Numbered from the stretch's first letter, positions 1-8,227 are shown. The stretch is 15,494 bases of DNA from JASFTV01 sp050050615 (GCA_050050615.1 JASFTV010000048.1:1-15494); one strand, 5' to 3'. The notes: generated from the sequence alone by a model not told the origin. Made by a program: numbers and translations.

Positions 1-212
1 CCGGCACGCCGGTAAGGCGCAGTGAACTGGCAAAGGGAGATCTGGTCTTCTTTGCAACCTCTGGAGGCGAAAAGATCTCCCATGTGGGTCTTTATGCAGG
101 TGATGACAGGTTTATCCATGCGCCAGGGAGTGACAAAACCATACGGGTTGACACACTTTCAGATACGTATTACGAGGCGCGGTATGTTGGTGCACGAAGC
201 TATCTGAGGTAA
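1..212 (+). CDS. NlpC/P60-family peptidoglycan endopeptidase, 3' end only
   Basis: The frame is open from the window edge (codons from base 3) and stops with TAA at 210-212, giving the last 69 residues of a protein that begins outside the window. The peptide contains KGDLVFF, then ISHVGLYAGDDRFIHAPG, and ends in ARYVGARSYLR. This is the classic second half of an NlpC/P60 cysteine peptidase, with the catalytic His in SHVGLY and the third polar residue in FIHA. The catalytic Cys (DCSG motif) would lie upstream of the window. Such enzymes cut D-Glu-to-diamino-acid bonds in peptidoglycan stem peptides in the periplasm. The stop is 49 bp before the next gene, in the same direction, so co-transcription is possible. 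The family call is secure; specificity cannot be judged. Confidence 0.9.
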   Translation, partial: GTPVRRSELAKGDLVFFATSGGEKISHVGLYAGDDRFIHAPGSDKTIRVDTLSDTYYEARYVGARSYLR

Positions 213-261
213 TCATCGACATGAGAGAATCCCCTTTCGAAAAGTACATGAAGGCGCGATC

Positions 262-1674
262 ATGAAAACCCGGCTGAAATGGATTCTATTCGGACTTCTC
301 TTCATTATCGTGCTCGTCTTGGCGGGGGCCTGCTGGTATCTTTACAGGGCGGCCCCGATAGGTACCGGGTATGCCGCAAAGTACGTTTGTTCGAGTGTCT
401 TTATCTCAAAGCGGGATCCGGAGGTGGTGTTTCAGGAGGATGTGACGCCGGTAAATATCCTTGCGAAGGTGATCGATGCGGTGGTCGATTATGAAGAGAA
501 ATCGGTCACCGCAACCGCCTTGGGCGTCATCAAAAGTAAGGCCATCTACCGGGAAGGGTGTGGATGTACCCTGGTCATAGGCACAACCGAGGACGCATTC
601 CGCAAGCAGCCCATTCCCTACGTACGCCCTGCGCGCTTGCCGAAAGATTTGCCATGGCCGACAGGGCACGCAGGGCCGGTGAGCACCCTGCCCGTCGGGG
701 TGAACGGACAAAGGATTGAGCGGGCCATAGACAGAGCCTTTGCTGAACCCGGTACGGACAAGCGCAGACAGACACGGGCCATTGTTTTGATCTATGATGG
801 CCAGCTCATTGCAGAACGTTATGCACCAGGCTTTCATAAAGAGATGCCGTTACTCGGCTGGTCCATGAGCAAGAGCATCACCAATGCACTGGTGGGGATT
901 TTGGTAAGGAAAGGGGTTCTGAAGCTAGGTGATCCGGCTCCTGTTCCGGAGTGGCACGGGCCGAATGACCCAAGGCAGGCTATTACAATAGACCACCTTC
1001 TGCGGATGAGCAGCGGGCTCGAATTTGAAGAAGTCTATGAGCCGCTTCGCGATGTCACCGACATGCTCTACGGTTCCTATGACTTTGCAGCCTTTGCGGC
1101 GAGCAAGCCCTTGGAAACGGAGCCGGGCGAGAAGTGGTCCTATTCAAGCGGTACAACCAATATCCTTTCCAGAATTGTTCGCCAATCCGTGCCGGGTTTT
1201 TTTGAAGGCTACATGAACTTCATCAGAAAAGAGTTGTTTCATAAGCTGGGGATGAGCAGCGCCGTCATAGAGATTGACCCTTCCGGGACCCACGTCGGGT
1301 CCTCCTATGCATTCGCAACAGCGAGGGACTGGGCCCGCTTCGGGCTGCTGTACCTTCAGGACGGGATATGGCAGGGGGAGAGGATCCTTCCCGAAGGATG
1401 GGTGAAATACTCCACCAACCCTACACCCAAGGCACCCCAGGGAGAATACGGTGCCCATTTCTGGTTGAATGCAGGGTCATCCGCCAACCCGAAGAATCGC
1501 GTGTGGCCCGGCCTGCCCGGGGATGCCTTTTGGGCAGCTGGCTTTCAGGGACAGCGTGTGGTGATCATTCCCTCAAAGAAGCTTGTGGTGGTCAGGCTGG
1601 GTCTTACCACCGCAGAGGAAGCTCTGGACATTGAATCCTTCATTGAGGAGGTCATTGCCGCACTTCCTGAGTGA
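262..1674 (+). CDS. membrane-anchored serine hydrolase, class C beta-lactamase/esterase-like (COG1680)
   Basis: 470 residues. Residues 7-27 form one hydrophobic segment after a basic start, so the enzyme is probably anchored to the inner membrane and faces the periplasm. The hydrolase domain covers about 140-465. The SxxK motif is S201-M-S-K204, the nucleophile and its base, in GWSMSKSITNAL. It is followed by HLLRMSSGLEF (245-255), typical of this family, and by Y294-S-S-G as the second motif. GFQGQRVVIIPSKKLVVVRLG near the C-terminus replaces the KTG strand. Relatives include 6-aminohexanoate-dimer hydrolase (NylB type), EstB-type esterases and D-aminopeptidases. Antibiotic resistance should not be assumed. 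Residues 30-140 form a less conserved N-terminal extension with three cysteines around 100. An earlier ATG at 248 is out of frame and closes at 263. The substrate is unknown. Confidence 0.88.
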   Translation: MKTRLKWILFGLLFIIVLVLAGACWYLYRAAPIGTGYAAKYVCSSVFISKRDPEVVFQEDVTPVNILAKVIDAVVDYEEKSVTATALGVIKSKAIYREGCGCTLVIGTTEDAFRKQPIPYVRPARLPKDLPWPTGHAGPVSTLPVGVNGQRIERAIDRAFAEPGTDKRRQTRAIVLIYDGQLIAERYAPGFHKEMPLLGWSMSKSITNALVGILVRKGVLKLGDPAPVPEWHGPNDPRQAITIDHLLRMSSGLEFEEVYEPLRDVTDMLYGSYDFAAFAASKPLETEPGEKWSYSSGTTNILSRIVRQSVPGFFEGYMNFIRKELFHKLGMSSAVIEIDPSGTHVGSSYAFATARDWARFGLLYLQDGIWQGERILPEGWVKYSTNPTPKAPQGEYGAHFWLNAGSSANPKNRVWPGLPGDAFWAAGFQGQRVVIIPSKKLVVVRLGLTTAEEALDIESFIEEVIAALPE

Positions 1675-1677
1675 CGA

Positions 1678-1711
1678 CACGGCGACGCTTTAAGAGATGG
1701 CGTCTCCCGTG
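1678..1711 (+). terminator. stem-loop just after the serine hydrolase gene
   Basis: Four bases after the stop codon, CACGG (1678-1682) and GACGC (1684-1688) pair with GCGTC (1700-1704) and CCGTG (1707-1711), leaving a small internal loop and an 11-nt apical loop. No clean T-run follows directly; TTTGGTTTTCTT comes a few bases later. It could be a weak terminator or a 3'-end stabilising hairpin for the upstream transcript. Confidence 0.4.
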
Positions 1712-1800
1712 CAAACTTTGGTTTTCTTGATAGACAGGGCCGACCAGGAGATTTTCGGGATGCTATGTAAAATCACACGTATGAGACTTGTAAATTCATC

Positions 1801-2217
1801 GTGACCAAATTTCGGACGCGACTATATACAATGCTTTCGCTGCTGGTGGTTACTCCGGCAGGATTCCTGGCTAAATTCTATTCGGGTCCTGGGCAACCGT
1901 GGTTTAATGATTACGGTGCCGGCCTCCTCTATGAGATTTTCTGGATCCTGTTTTTCTTCTTCTTTTTCCCGCGAAAAAATCTGGTCAACAAGATTCCCGT
2001 ATGGGTGTTTTTTGTTACTTCGGGCCTGGAGTTTCTACAGTTGTGGCATCCGTGGTTCCTGGAAAAGATCCGTTCCTTTTTCTTGGGGAGTGCACTCATC
2101 GGAACATCTTTTACCTGGTGGGACTTCCCGCATTATGCGATCGGTTGCGTCATAGGGTGGGTTTGGACAAGCTGGATAGAAAAACGCTCGGCTTTTGGGA
2201 GCCGGAAAATCGGATGA
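1801..2217 (+). CDS. DUF2809 family membrane protein
   Basis: 138 residues, mostly hydrophobic, with about four predicted membrane helices near 10-25, 41-56, 65-80 and 110-127. The sequence carries the conserved DUF2809 signatures: GPG..WFNDYGAGLLYEIFW (29-48), EFLQLWHPWFLEKIR (77-91) and TSFTWWDFPHYAIGC (102-116). The family is widespread in bacteria and its function is not known. I use the GTG at 1801. There is no good Shine-Dalgarno sequence before it, and the in-frame ATG at 1831 would lose only ten residues. No upstream ATG exists before the stop at 1768. The 3' end lies 13 bp before the preferred start of the next gene, which suggests a two-gene unit. Confidence 0.85.
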   Translation: MTKFRTRLYTMLSLLVVTPAGFLAKFYSGPGQPWFNDYGAGLLYEIFWILFFFFFFPRKNLVNKIPVWVFFVTSGLEFLQLWHPWFLEKIRSFFLGSALIGTSFTWWDFPHYAIGCVIGWVWTSWIEKRSAFGSRKIG

Positions 2218-2230
2218 AAGGCAAATTCTG

Positions 2231-2572
2231 GTGATAAACGCCTGCTCCTTCGGATCCATTGTAATCAATGGAAAGAGATATACATGGGACCTCATTATCT
2301 ATCCGGACGGCCGAATAGCCGGTCCCTGGCGGCGCAAAAGGGGCCATCAGCTTTCGATGGATGATATTCAGGAGCTCGTTCAATCTAGCCCGGATGTTAT
2401 TATTGCAGGAACAGGGGTCAGCGGGCTGGTCAGACCGGACAAAGGTCTTCAGGAAACCCTTTCAGGGCAGGGCATCGATTTCATAGCGGTACCCAACCAT
2501 GAGGCGATGGGGCATTACAACGAATTGTCTTCGGAGAAAAGGGTTGGGGCTTGCTTCCATCTGACATGCTGA
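2231..2572 (+). CDS. Mth938-domain protein (AAMDC/NDUFAF3-like fold)
   Basis: 113 residues, a compact single domain. The order SFGSIVINGKRYTWDLIIYPDGRI, then WRRKRGHQLSMDDI, then VIIAGTGVSGLVRP and finally HYNELSSEKRVGACFHLTC is the full Mth938/DUF498 pattern, including the near-invariant HLTC end. Relatives include human AAMDC and the complex I assembly factor NDUFAF3. No enzymatic activity is established for the bacterial members. I choose GTG 2231 because AAAGG lies nine bases upstream and because the product then begins at the family's usual N-terminus. A TTG at 2195 would add 12 residues and overlap the DUF2809 gene. An ATG at 2214 overlapping that gene's stop is out of frame and closes after six codons. 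Confidence 0.82.
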   Translation: MINACSFGSIVINGKRYTWDLIIYPDGRIAGPWRRKRGHQLSMDDIQELVQSSPDVIIAGTGVSGLVRPDKGLQETLSGQGIDFIAVPNHEAMGHYNELSSEKRVGACFHLTC

Positions 2573-2623
2573 TTATGCCAAGAGAGGGGCAAAAATCATT
2601 TCAGGACAGATAAACGTTAGAAG

Positions 2624-2776
2624 CTAGTATCGTGTCCCAGAAATAACGTTAATATGTCCTTATGAGGATAGGAGGATTCATGCTGTTGAGGGTCGCCCCG
2701 GCGGCCGCTCAAACAGCCAAATCTAACATCTGGCATGTCGAAAATTATAAAAGGTATTTCTGGGACATGGCACTAG
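2624..2776. mobile_element. MITE-like inverted-repeat element upstream of the metallophosphoesterase
   Basis: Two arms face each other: 2624-2645 and 2755-2776. The inner 13 bases (TGTCCCAGAAATA at 2633-2645, TATTTCTGGGACA at 2755-2767) match perfectly, and 19 of 22 match over the full arms. Both outer ends are CTAG, which could be the outermost part of the repeat or a palindromic target duplication. The interior holds a strong ribosome-binding site (AGGAGG, about 2669-2675) and the start of a small ORF, as expected if an insertion sequence had lost most of its transposase gene. No transposase domain remains, so the element would be non-autonomous. The parent family is not identified. Confidence 0.55.
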
Positions 2777-2793
2777 GTGGGGAGAGGCTATGA
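2680..2793 (+). CDS. 37-residue ORF inside the inverted-repeat element, overlapping the next start codon
   Basis: ATG at 2680 follows GGAGG with a four-base spacer. The frame runs 37 codons (MLLRVAPAAAQ...ALGGERL) across the right repeat arm and stops at TGA 2791-2793, which overlaps the ATG of the metallophosphoesterase gene (ATGA at 2790-2793). The ribosome-binding site is better than that of most genes here. It may be a truncated transposase start, or a leader peptide that couples translation into the phosphoesterase. No family is recognised, and conservation is the missing evidence. Confidence 0.3.
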   Translation: MLLRVAPAAAQTAKSNIWHVENYKRYFWDMALGGERL

Positions 2794-4550
2794 GTTGGTG
2801 GGAGCTGGTTTTGGAAAAAGTCCATTCCGGGGAGGTTTTATTCACCCCGGGAAGAGGCATGGAGGGGATTAGGAAAAGCCCTTTCACAATTGTCGCGAGG
2901 GAACCTTCAAGGCTGATTGTCTCCAGTGGCCGTTCACGAATTCCCCTGGAAAGAGAATGCTTTGAGGCGGTCGAAAAAGCGTTCTCTTCAGATCCGTCCA
3001 TATGGCTTCGCGCGGCCTCGAAGCATGGTAAGGAGCCCCTGGAAAACAGTGTGGAGAAACTCGTTCGCGAGGCAACCGGATCTCAATTGGCCCGAGGGAA
3101 CTATCTGTGCTCTATGCTTGAAAAATGCGGGTTGGTCCGTTACTCGATGCGCGGCCATCGAAAAGGCATTGAACTGCCCGGGCGACCAGAGCACCCTGAA
3201 GAGCCACTTCCACCCCCATCGAGGGGCGAGGTGCAACCAGCGCTCGAGCAAGGCCAAAGCAGAGAAGAGCCATTTAACATTGCCATCATCAGTGATCTGC
3301 ACCTCAGCGAGGGCCGGGATCCGCGCACGAAGAAATTCAAAAAGAACGAGGACTACTTCTTTGACGGCCAGTTCGACCGTTTTCTCCGCTACCTTGAAGA
3401 GGAGTCCGAAGACCGAGGTAGAAAGTGGCATCTTCTCATAGCCGGAGACATGGTGGATTTTCTTCAGGTGACGAGCAGGCCCCGCGAACCCGGCTTCCAT
3501 GTTGCGGAAAGGGAGATCGAATACGGTCTGAGGACGTCTCCTGAAAAAACGGTATGGAAGTTGAAGACCATCATGAAAGGCCACAAGGTCTTCTTTAGAG
3601 CGCTCGGGAGATTTCTCTGCGCCGGAAACAGGTGCACCATCATAACCGGGAACCACGACATTGAGTGGACAGTACCCGAGCAACAGGAGGCGTTCCGAGA
3701 GGAGATGAAGGCGTACTTGCCAAAGGGGGCCCATATCCCGAGCGACCTCCTTTCAGGTTCGATTGATTTCTGCCCGTGGTTTTTCTACGTGCCCGGATTG
3801 GTCTGGGTCGAGCATGGTCACCAGTATGACGGCATGAACTCCTTCGACTATTTCTTAGCCCCTTATCTCCCTAACAGCGACGAGATAATGCTGCCGGGCG
3901 CGTCGTTTTTTGTACGCTACCTTTTTAATAAAGTTGAGCAGAGAGACCCATTTGCTGACAATATCAAGCCCATATCCGCGTACGTGAGGAGGTATGGGCT
4001 CAGGCTCCTATTCTCCCCGCAGATCATGAAACATGTGCGCTATTTTCTTGAGATCCTCAGGAAGATAAGGAAATTCAAACCTGAAGAACTGGAAGCACTG
4101 CGCCAGAAAAATGAAGAGCGTATCCGAGAGGAGGCCCGGCGGTTTGGAATCGACGTAGAAAAAGTGGACACCGTAAGAAGCCACTGGGTCCCCTCATTTG
4201 CTTACAATGAGAGCAAGTTAAGAAATATTTTGTACTTCCTATATTACAATGCCGGCAGAACGTATCGGGGAATAGCCTTGGCCATACGGAAGCAGTTGGG
4301 GGTGAAATACGTTATCTTCGGCCACACCCACGAGACCGATCTCTTACTTTTGTCTCGCACCAAAAAAGCAGAGTATGTCAATTCCGGGACATGGACAAAG
4401 ATCTTTAGCCGTAATCCCGGTGAAAGGCTGCTTCGCGATGAGCAGGAGTCCATTTTCGTCCAAATTTTGAGGGATGAAAAGGACAAGCTCGAGTTGATGA
4501 AATGGAGAGACGACCTTGGCCGTGGCGAACGGGTTAACCTTTTTGAGTAG
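2790..4550 (+). CDS. calcineurin-like metallophosphoesterase with an uncharacterised N-terminal domain
   Basis: 586 residues. The phosphoesterase domain begins near 162 and carries the complete dinuclear-metal signature: D169-L-H171, G219-D220 with M-V-D223, G287-N-H-D290, H342-G-H344 and G511-H-T-H514. This is the set seen in LpxH-like and other calcineurin-like phosphatases. The stretch between GNHD and GHTH is about 220 residues, longer than usual, and includes a charged helical segment at 420-455. Residues 1-125 form a separate domain (WELVLEKVHSGEVLFTPGRG...; later NYLCSMLEKCGLVRYS) that resembles a winged-helix layout but matches no family I know. It is joined by a Pro/Glu-rich linker (130-160). 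There is no signal peptide, so it is cytoplasmic. GGGGAGAG precedes the start at good distance. The substrate is unknown; lipid A precursor hydrolysis is only one option. Confidence 0.85.
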   Translation: MSWWELVLEKVHSGEVLFTPGRGMEGIRKSPFTIVAREPSRLIVSSGRSRIPLERECFEAVEKAFSSDPSIWLRAASKHGKEPLENSVEKLVREATGSQLARGNYLCSMLEKCGLVRYSMRGHRKGIELPGRPEHPEEPLPPPSRGEVQPALEQGQSREEPFNIAIISDLHLSEGRDPRTKKFKKNEDYFFDGQFDRFLRYLEEESEDRGRKWHLLIAGDMVDFLQVTSRPREPGFHVAEREIEYGLRTSPEKTVWKLKTIMKGHKVFFRALGRFLCAGNRCTIITGNHDIEWTVPEQQEAFREEMKAYLPKGAHIPSDLLSGSIDFCPWFFYVPGLVWVEHGHQYDGMNSFDYFLAPYLPNSDEIMLPGASFFVRYLFNKVEQRDPFADNIKPISAYVRRYGLRLLFSPQIMKHVRYFLEILRKIRKFKPEELEALRQKNEERIREEARRFGIDVEKVDTVRSHWVPSFAYNESKLRNILYFLYYNAGRTYRGIALAIRKQLGVKYVIFGHTHETDLLLLSRTKKAEYVNSGTWTKIFSRNPGERLLRDEQESIFVQILRDEKDKLELMKWRDDLGRGERVNLFE

Positions 4551-4582
4551 AAATGAGGAAAATCAGGGAGGGGGAGTGGTTG

Positions 4583-7500
4583 CTATTTGGCTGGCATTCT
4601 CAGCCTTTTTAAACGCTCTTTGGCGAAATCATATTCAAGCCAGTCATCCAGAAATGATCCCAGCGCCTCTTTGTAATGCTTGATTGCTCTGGTCTTGTCC
4701 CCGGATCCTTCGGCCCAGAAACCCAAGGGCGTATAAGCGGTGACAAGGTTTTCCGGGCTTACTCCGGCCTGTTCCTTCAGCGACTTCTCGGTTCGTTTCC
4801 CCAGCAAAGTTTCGCCGATGGTCAGATACCAGGGATCCTCTGTCTGCCGCAAGTAAGCTTCAAGAGAGGCCCGAGCCTCTTTCTCGAGCCCCTGATTATG
4901 TAAAATGCCCGCTTTCAGAAGGCCTGCGCTCATCAGCCCCGATTCTTCTCGGCCCGCATCTTTGAGAAAAGTCTTGATGTATTCCAGGGCTTTGGGCCAG
5001 GCTTCCTCTGCAGCGTTGTAAAAGGCCAATCCCAGCAGAAGGTTCCGATTATGGGGATACAGTTCCCGGAGGCTCTCAAGAACCTGAACCCTTTCTCCCA
5101 TGTCGCCCGTTTCTGCCGAGAGTTTCGTGGCGATAGGTGCCAAATCAGCCTTACGGTCTTCTTTGTCTGCCCGGTCCTTCTGAACAGCCTGACTGAAGGC
5201 CTCAACCTCTGCGTTGTATTCGGCCAAACGCTCCTTGGCCTGGAATGATTTTCGGCGCCGCTTCTGGATCTCTTCCAATTTGGAATGCGCGAGATAGAAT
5301 ACCCATGCGTCAACATCGGCCGCAAGCACGGCTTCACGCATCAGTCTTTCCGCTTCCTTCCAATTCCCGTGCTTGGACCGAATGAGACCGACGGCAAAGT
5401 GAAGCCAACTCTTTTCCTCATGCGTATACCATCCCTTCACGGCTGAGTCTTCATCGACCAGCCCTTCCAGAACCCGCACCAGGTAACCCTGAAACTCTGC
5501 GGGAGACCGCCAGTCCGAGGCGAGCAGATTCTGGCGATGAGCTCTCGTTAGTCTATCGTCGACGAGCCAATCAATAATGTAGAGCATCAATCTGGCATCG
5601 TGGTTCTCAGCGTCCATGGACAGAGCCTGAGAGAAAAGCTTTTTCGCGCCCTGGAGGTCACCGGTACAGAGATGCATAACCCCGCCGGCCATGACCAAGG
5701 GGGGCTGCTGGCTGTCCTTCAGTTCCTTGTCGGCCAATGCCTGGGCCTCCGCCCACCGGCCCTGCCCCGCCATCTCCCTGACTTTTTCCAGCACCGTCTC
5801 CACCGAGAAATCGGGGACACCATTCCACTTGACCTGCCCGGCCTTCAGTTCCCCTATGAACTCCACAGCCTTGGTAATGGGCAGAACCATCCCCATGTCC
5901 CATCTGGGGGTGACCATGGGCAAGATCCCCTGAGACCACTCCAAAGCCACACCGCAGACGATGCCGATCACCTTGCCGCTCGTATCAATGACAGGGCCAC
6001 CGCTGTTTCCTCCGTAGATAGAGGCGTCAACCTGAAGCAGATCTTCAAATGAGCGCCGCACATGGCCTGTGGTGACACTGACGTTGATAGTGGCCGCCTG
6101 GGTTCGGCTACCCAATGGAAAACCCAATGTGATTAACCGCGAGAGTTTTGGGATTTCCTGGGGATCCATCTTCAGGTCCAGGGGCAGGGGCTTCACTCCC
6201 TCCGGCAACCGATCTATTTTGAGTACAGCGAAGTCGTCCTTGAAGGGCGATGTAAGGGCCTGCTTGGTTCTGACCGTGGTCTTTGGCGTGCCTGCGATGG
6301 ATATACGTGGTGAGGTTTCCGAGCTAAAAGCGGTGTCGACGAAATAAAGGTCTGTCAGGTCAGCACTTTCCATCATTCTGGCTGCACGGTTAAAGGCCTT
6401 CTCCCCTTCAAACCACAAAAACATCCTGTAGCCAAAACCGGGTACGACGTCGCCAAGCCTGAGTTGTCGGACAGTCGCAAAAAAAGTGATATCTTCCAGC
6501 CAGGGACAGGCCACATGGCGACTGGTGAGGATGTAACCGTCATTGTCCACGAGAAACGCTGTCCCCTCGGCCCGATTGTGGTAGATCTTGTCCTCGCCTG
6601 ACTTCAGCCAGTACTCCACCAGCAAGAAGGCCATGGAGGGTGCGTACTGATTCGCGTACGTCTCAAGGGCGGTCGCCAAGTCCCTTTTTTTGTAACCGAA
6701 TTGAAACCAGGTCAGGAAACCGGCTATACAAAATAGTGTGACAATGGCCGCCCACAGCCCCACTCTTCTTGGGCGTCTCTTGATCGCCGGCGTTGGCACC
6801 GCGGGCATTTCAGGCGGTTGTATTTGGGCTCTTCCGGTCTCTCCTTCTTTAATGCGGGCCAGAGACTCGGCCACCTCGGCCATGGACCTGGGCCGCAAGT
6901 CCGGATCATCGGCCAGCATCACCCTGAGCAGGACATCCAACTCGGAGGGTAATTGCAGTTCTTCAACCTTGGCAACAAAGTCCGTGATTCCGAGGTCGGC
7001 CGTAAGCAGTTCTACGAAGATCTTGCCCAGGGACCAAATGTCGCTTCTAAAATCGAGGGGACGCTCGTAGATGATGTCCGGGTGGCAAACCAGAAGTCTT
7101 TTAAGCATCGGTCCGGGGCGTTTCAGTTTGGGGTCGAAGAATCGGAAGAGTTTGTAGTCGATCTTAACCTTGAGCTCTCCGTCGTCCCCTGTGATGACCA
7201 TGATATCATTCAAAATAAGATGGGGTATGAAATAGCCTTGCTCATGGAGAGAGGAAAGGATCGAGGCTGTCTGGTGAAATAAGTCTAGGGCCACCCGGCG
7301 GTCGCTGAGACGGCCGGAAGCCAATAGGGAGCCCCAACTCTCGGCATCTACCCATTCGCTGATCCGGTACCACAGGCCGTCGGACGAGCGTCGGATCGCA
7401 TAATGCCTCACAAAGCCCTCGTGAGGCAGTTTCTTGAGTTCCTCTATTTCTCGCCTGAGTCGCGAAGCCACCTCTTCATCGACCCCGGATTGGGGCGTAA

Positions 7501-7696
7501 AAAGGCGGATCATGACCATCTCGCCCGTCCGCTCGCGGATGGCCCGGCAAAGGAAGCTGGCGTGGCCCTCGTGGAGAACATCGACAATCCGGTAATCGTC
7601 GATGTATTTTCTCCCTTCGCCGACTTCGCTCCCGCACGAGGGGCAGATGGTGATCTCTTCCCCAACCGGCTGGTCGCAATTTGGGCAGAGTTTCAT
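4583..7696 (-). CDS. zinc ribbon - pseudokinase - TM - trypsin/HtrA-like protease - TPR-like fusion protein
   Basis: 1037 residues. Order: a zinc ribbon (C4, C7, C18, C21); a protein-kinase-like domain at about 35-285; a Pro-rich linker; one membrane helix (about 313-330); a trypsin/HtrA-like protease at about 370-620; and an alpha-helical TPR-like tail to the end. The protease triad is visible: H394 in LTSRHVAC, D488 in DDFAVLKI and S565 in GGNSGGP. The kinase fold keeps DFRSDIWSLG and the later Arg in LRPRSM. It lacks a proper Gly loop (LHEGHAS), has Arg where the ATP-binding Lys belongs (MIRLF), has HLILND in the HRDLKPEN region and DYK for DFG. It is therefore probably a pseudokinase. Topology suggests a cytoplasmic sensor end and a periplasmic protease. 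I prefer ATG 7696, preceded by GGGGAG, over the GTG at 7708. It converges on the phosphoesterase with a 32-bp gap. Confidence 0.88.
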   Translation of the reverse strand: MKLCPNCDQPVGEEITICPSCGSEVGEGRKYIDDYRIVDVLHEGHASFLCRAIRERTGEMVMIRLFTPQSGVDEEVASRLRREIEELKKLPHEGFVRHYAIRRSSDGLWYRISEWVDAESWGSLLASGRLSDRRVALDLFHQTASILSSLHEQGYFIPHLILNDIMVITGDDGELKVKIDYKLFRFFDPKLKRPGPMLKRLLVCHPDIIYERPLDFRSDIWSLGKIFVELLTADLGITDFVAKVEELQLPSELDVLLRVMLADDPDLRPRSMAEVAESLARIKEGETGRAQIQPPEMPAVPTPAIKRRPRRVGLWAAIVTLFCIAGFLTWFQFGYKKRDLATALETYANQYAPSMAFLLVEYWLKSGEDKIYHNRAEGTAFLVDNDGYILTSRHVACPWLEDITFFATVRQLRLGDVVPGFGYRMFLWFEGEKAFNRAARMMESADLTDLYFVDTAFSSETSPRISIAGTPKTTVRTKQALTSPFKDDFAVLKIDRLPEGVKPLPLDLKMDPQEIPKLSRLITLGFPLGSRTQAATINVSVTTGHVRRSFEDLLQVDASIYGGNSGGPVIDTSGKVIGIVCGVALEWSQGILPMVTPRWDMGMVLPITKAVEFIGELKAGQVKWNGVPDFSVETVLEKVREMAGQGRWAEAQALADKELKDSQQPPLVMAGGVMHLCTGDLQGAKKLFSQALSMDAENHDARLMLYIIDWLVDDRLTRAHRQNLLASDWRSPAEFQGYLVRVLEGLVDEDSAVKGWYTHEEKSWLHFAVGLIRSKHGNWKEAERLMREAVLAADVDAWVFYLAHSKLEEIQKRRRKSFQAKERLAEYNAEVEAFSQAVQKDRADKEDRKADLAPIATKLSAETGDMGERVQVLESLRELYPHNRNLLLGLAFYNAAEEAWPKALEYIKTFLKDAGREESGLMSAGLLKAGILHNQGLEKEARASLEAYLRQTEDPWYLTIGETLLGKRTEKSLKEQAGVSPENLVTAYTPLGFWAEGSGDKTRAIKHYKEALGSFLDDWLEYDFAKERLKRLRMPAK

Positions 7697-7990
7697 ACAT
7701 CTCCCCACTGAAGTAGGCCGGTCTTAAGCGCCGAGCTCCTTGGGCTGTCTGTCGAGGAAGGTCTGAAGGTCTAGAATAAGGTTGTGACTCGTAAGTCAGA
7801 TCAGGTTGTAGAAGAGAATTGCCTTGGAAACTCAAGGTTCCAGGTGGAGGAGCTGTGCATAGGTGCTGAGCCCGGCAATGGATCTAATTTCATAAAATCA
7901 TTGTAAGGCAATGGGGTTGGCGTGTCAACAAAGTAAAGATACCCGGAGTTGTCCCCTGGAGTGGCCCATTTGCTGAGACAGGAACAAAAC

Positions 7991-8040
7991 TAGCGAAGCT
8001 TCGCCTCAAACCGACGAGGCGTCTGCTCAGGATGACCTCT
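7991..8040. repeat. short palindrome cluster, possible dispersed-repeat copy
   Basis: GCGAAGCTTCGC (7993-8004) is a perfect 12-bp palindrome. It is directly followed by GCCTC...GAGGC (8003-8007 with 8016-8020). The next bases, read on the minus strand, give GGTCATCCTGAGCAGAC. This resembles the common 'GTCATCCTGAGC...' intergenic repeats found in many bacteria, from memory rather than a search. Only this copy is visible in the window. Confidence 0.35.
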
Positions 8041-8090
8041 CCCCACACCTTAAAAAACCCTGGCCCAGACCTGGCACTAACCGAGATATT

Positions 8091-8227
8091 TTGCCTGGTC
8101 AAATTGCCCCATAGCAGAGAGACAATTGACGGGCTCGTGCTATCGCGCCAGGGCGGGCTTGACATAAATGTTAAGATCTTTGCCTATGAAGACGGCTAGT
8201 CAATCGGGAGACAACCTGACCAGGCAA
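8091..8227. repeat. 11-bp inverted-repeat pair spanning 137 bp
   Basis: TTGCCTGGTCA (8091-8101) is the exact reverse complement of TGACCAGGCAA (8217-8227). A further partial match lies outside the arms if a two-base gap is allowed. The spacing resembles a small non-autonomous element, but there is no clear target duplication and the arms are short, so chance pairing remains possible. Confidence 0.25.

Noticed and set aside
2988..3734. 248-codon open frame on the minus strand
   Set aside because: It lies fully inside the metallophosphoesterase gene, has no family motifs, and reflects codon bias of the true frame.
8072..8095. TGGCAC...TTGC resembling a sigma-54 promoter
   Set aside because: The spacing between the GG and GC elements is far too long for a -24/-12 promoter.
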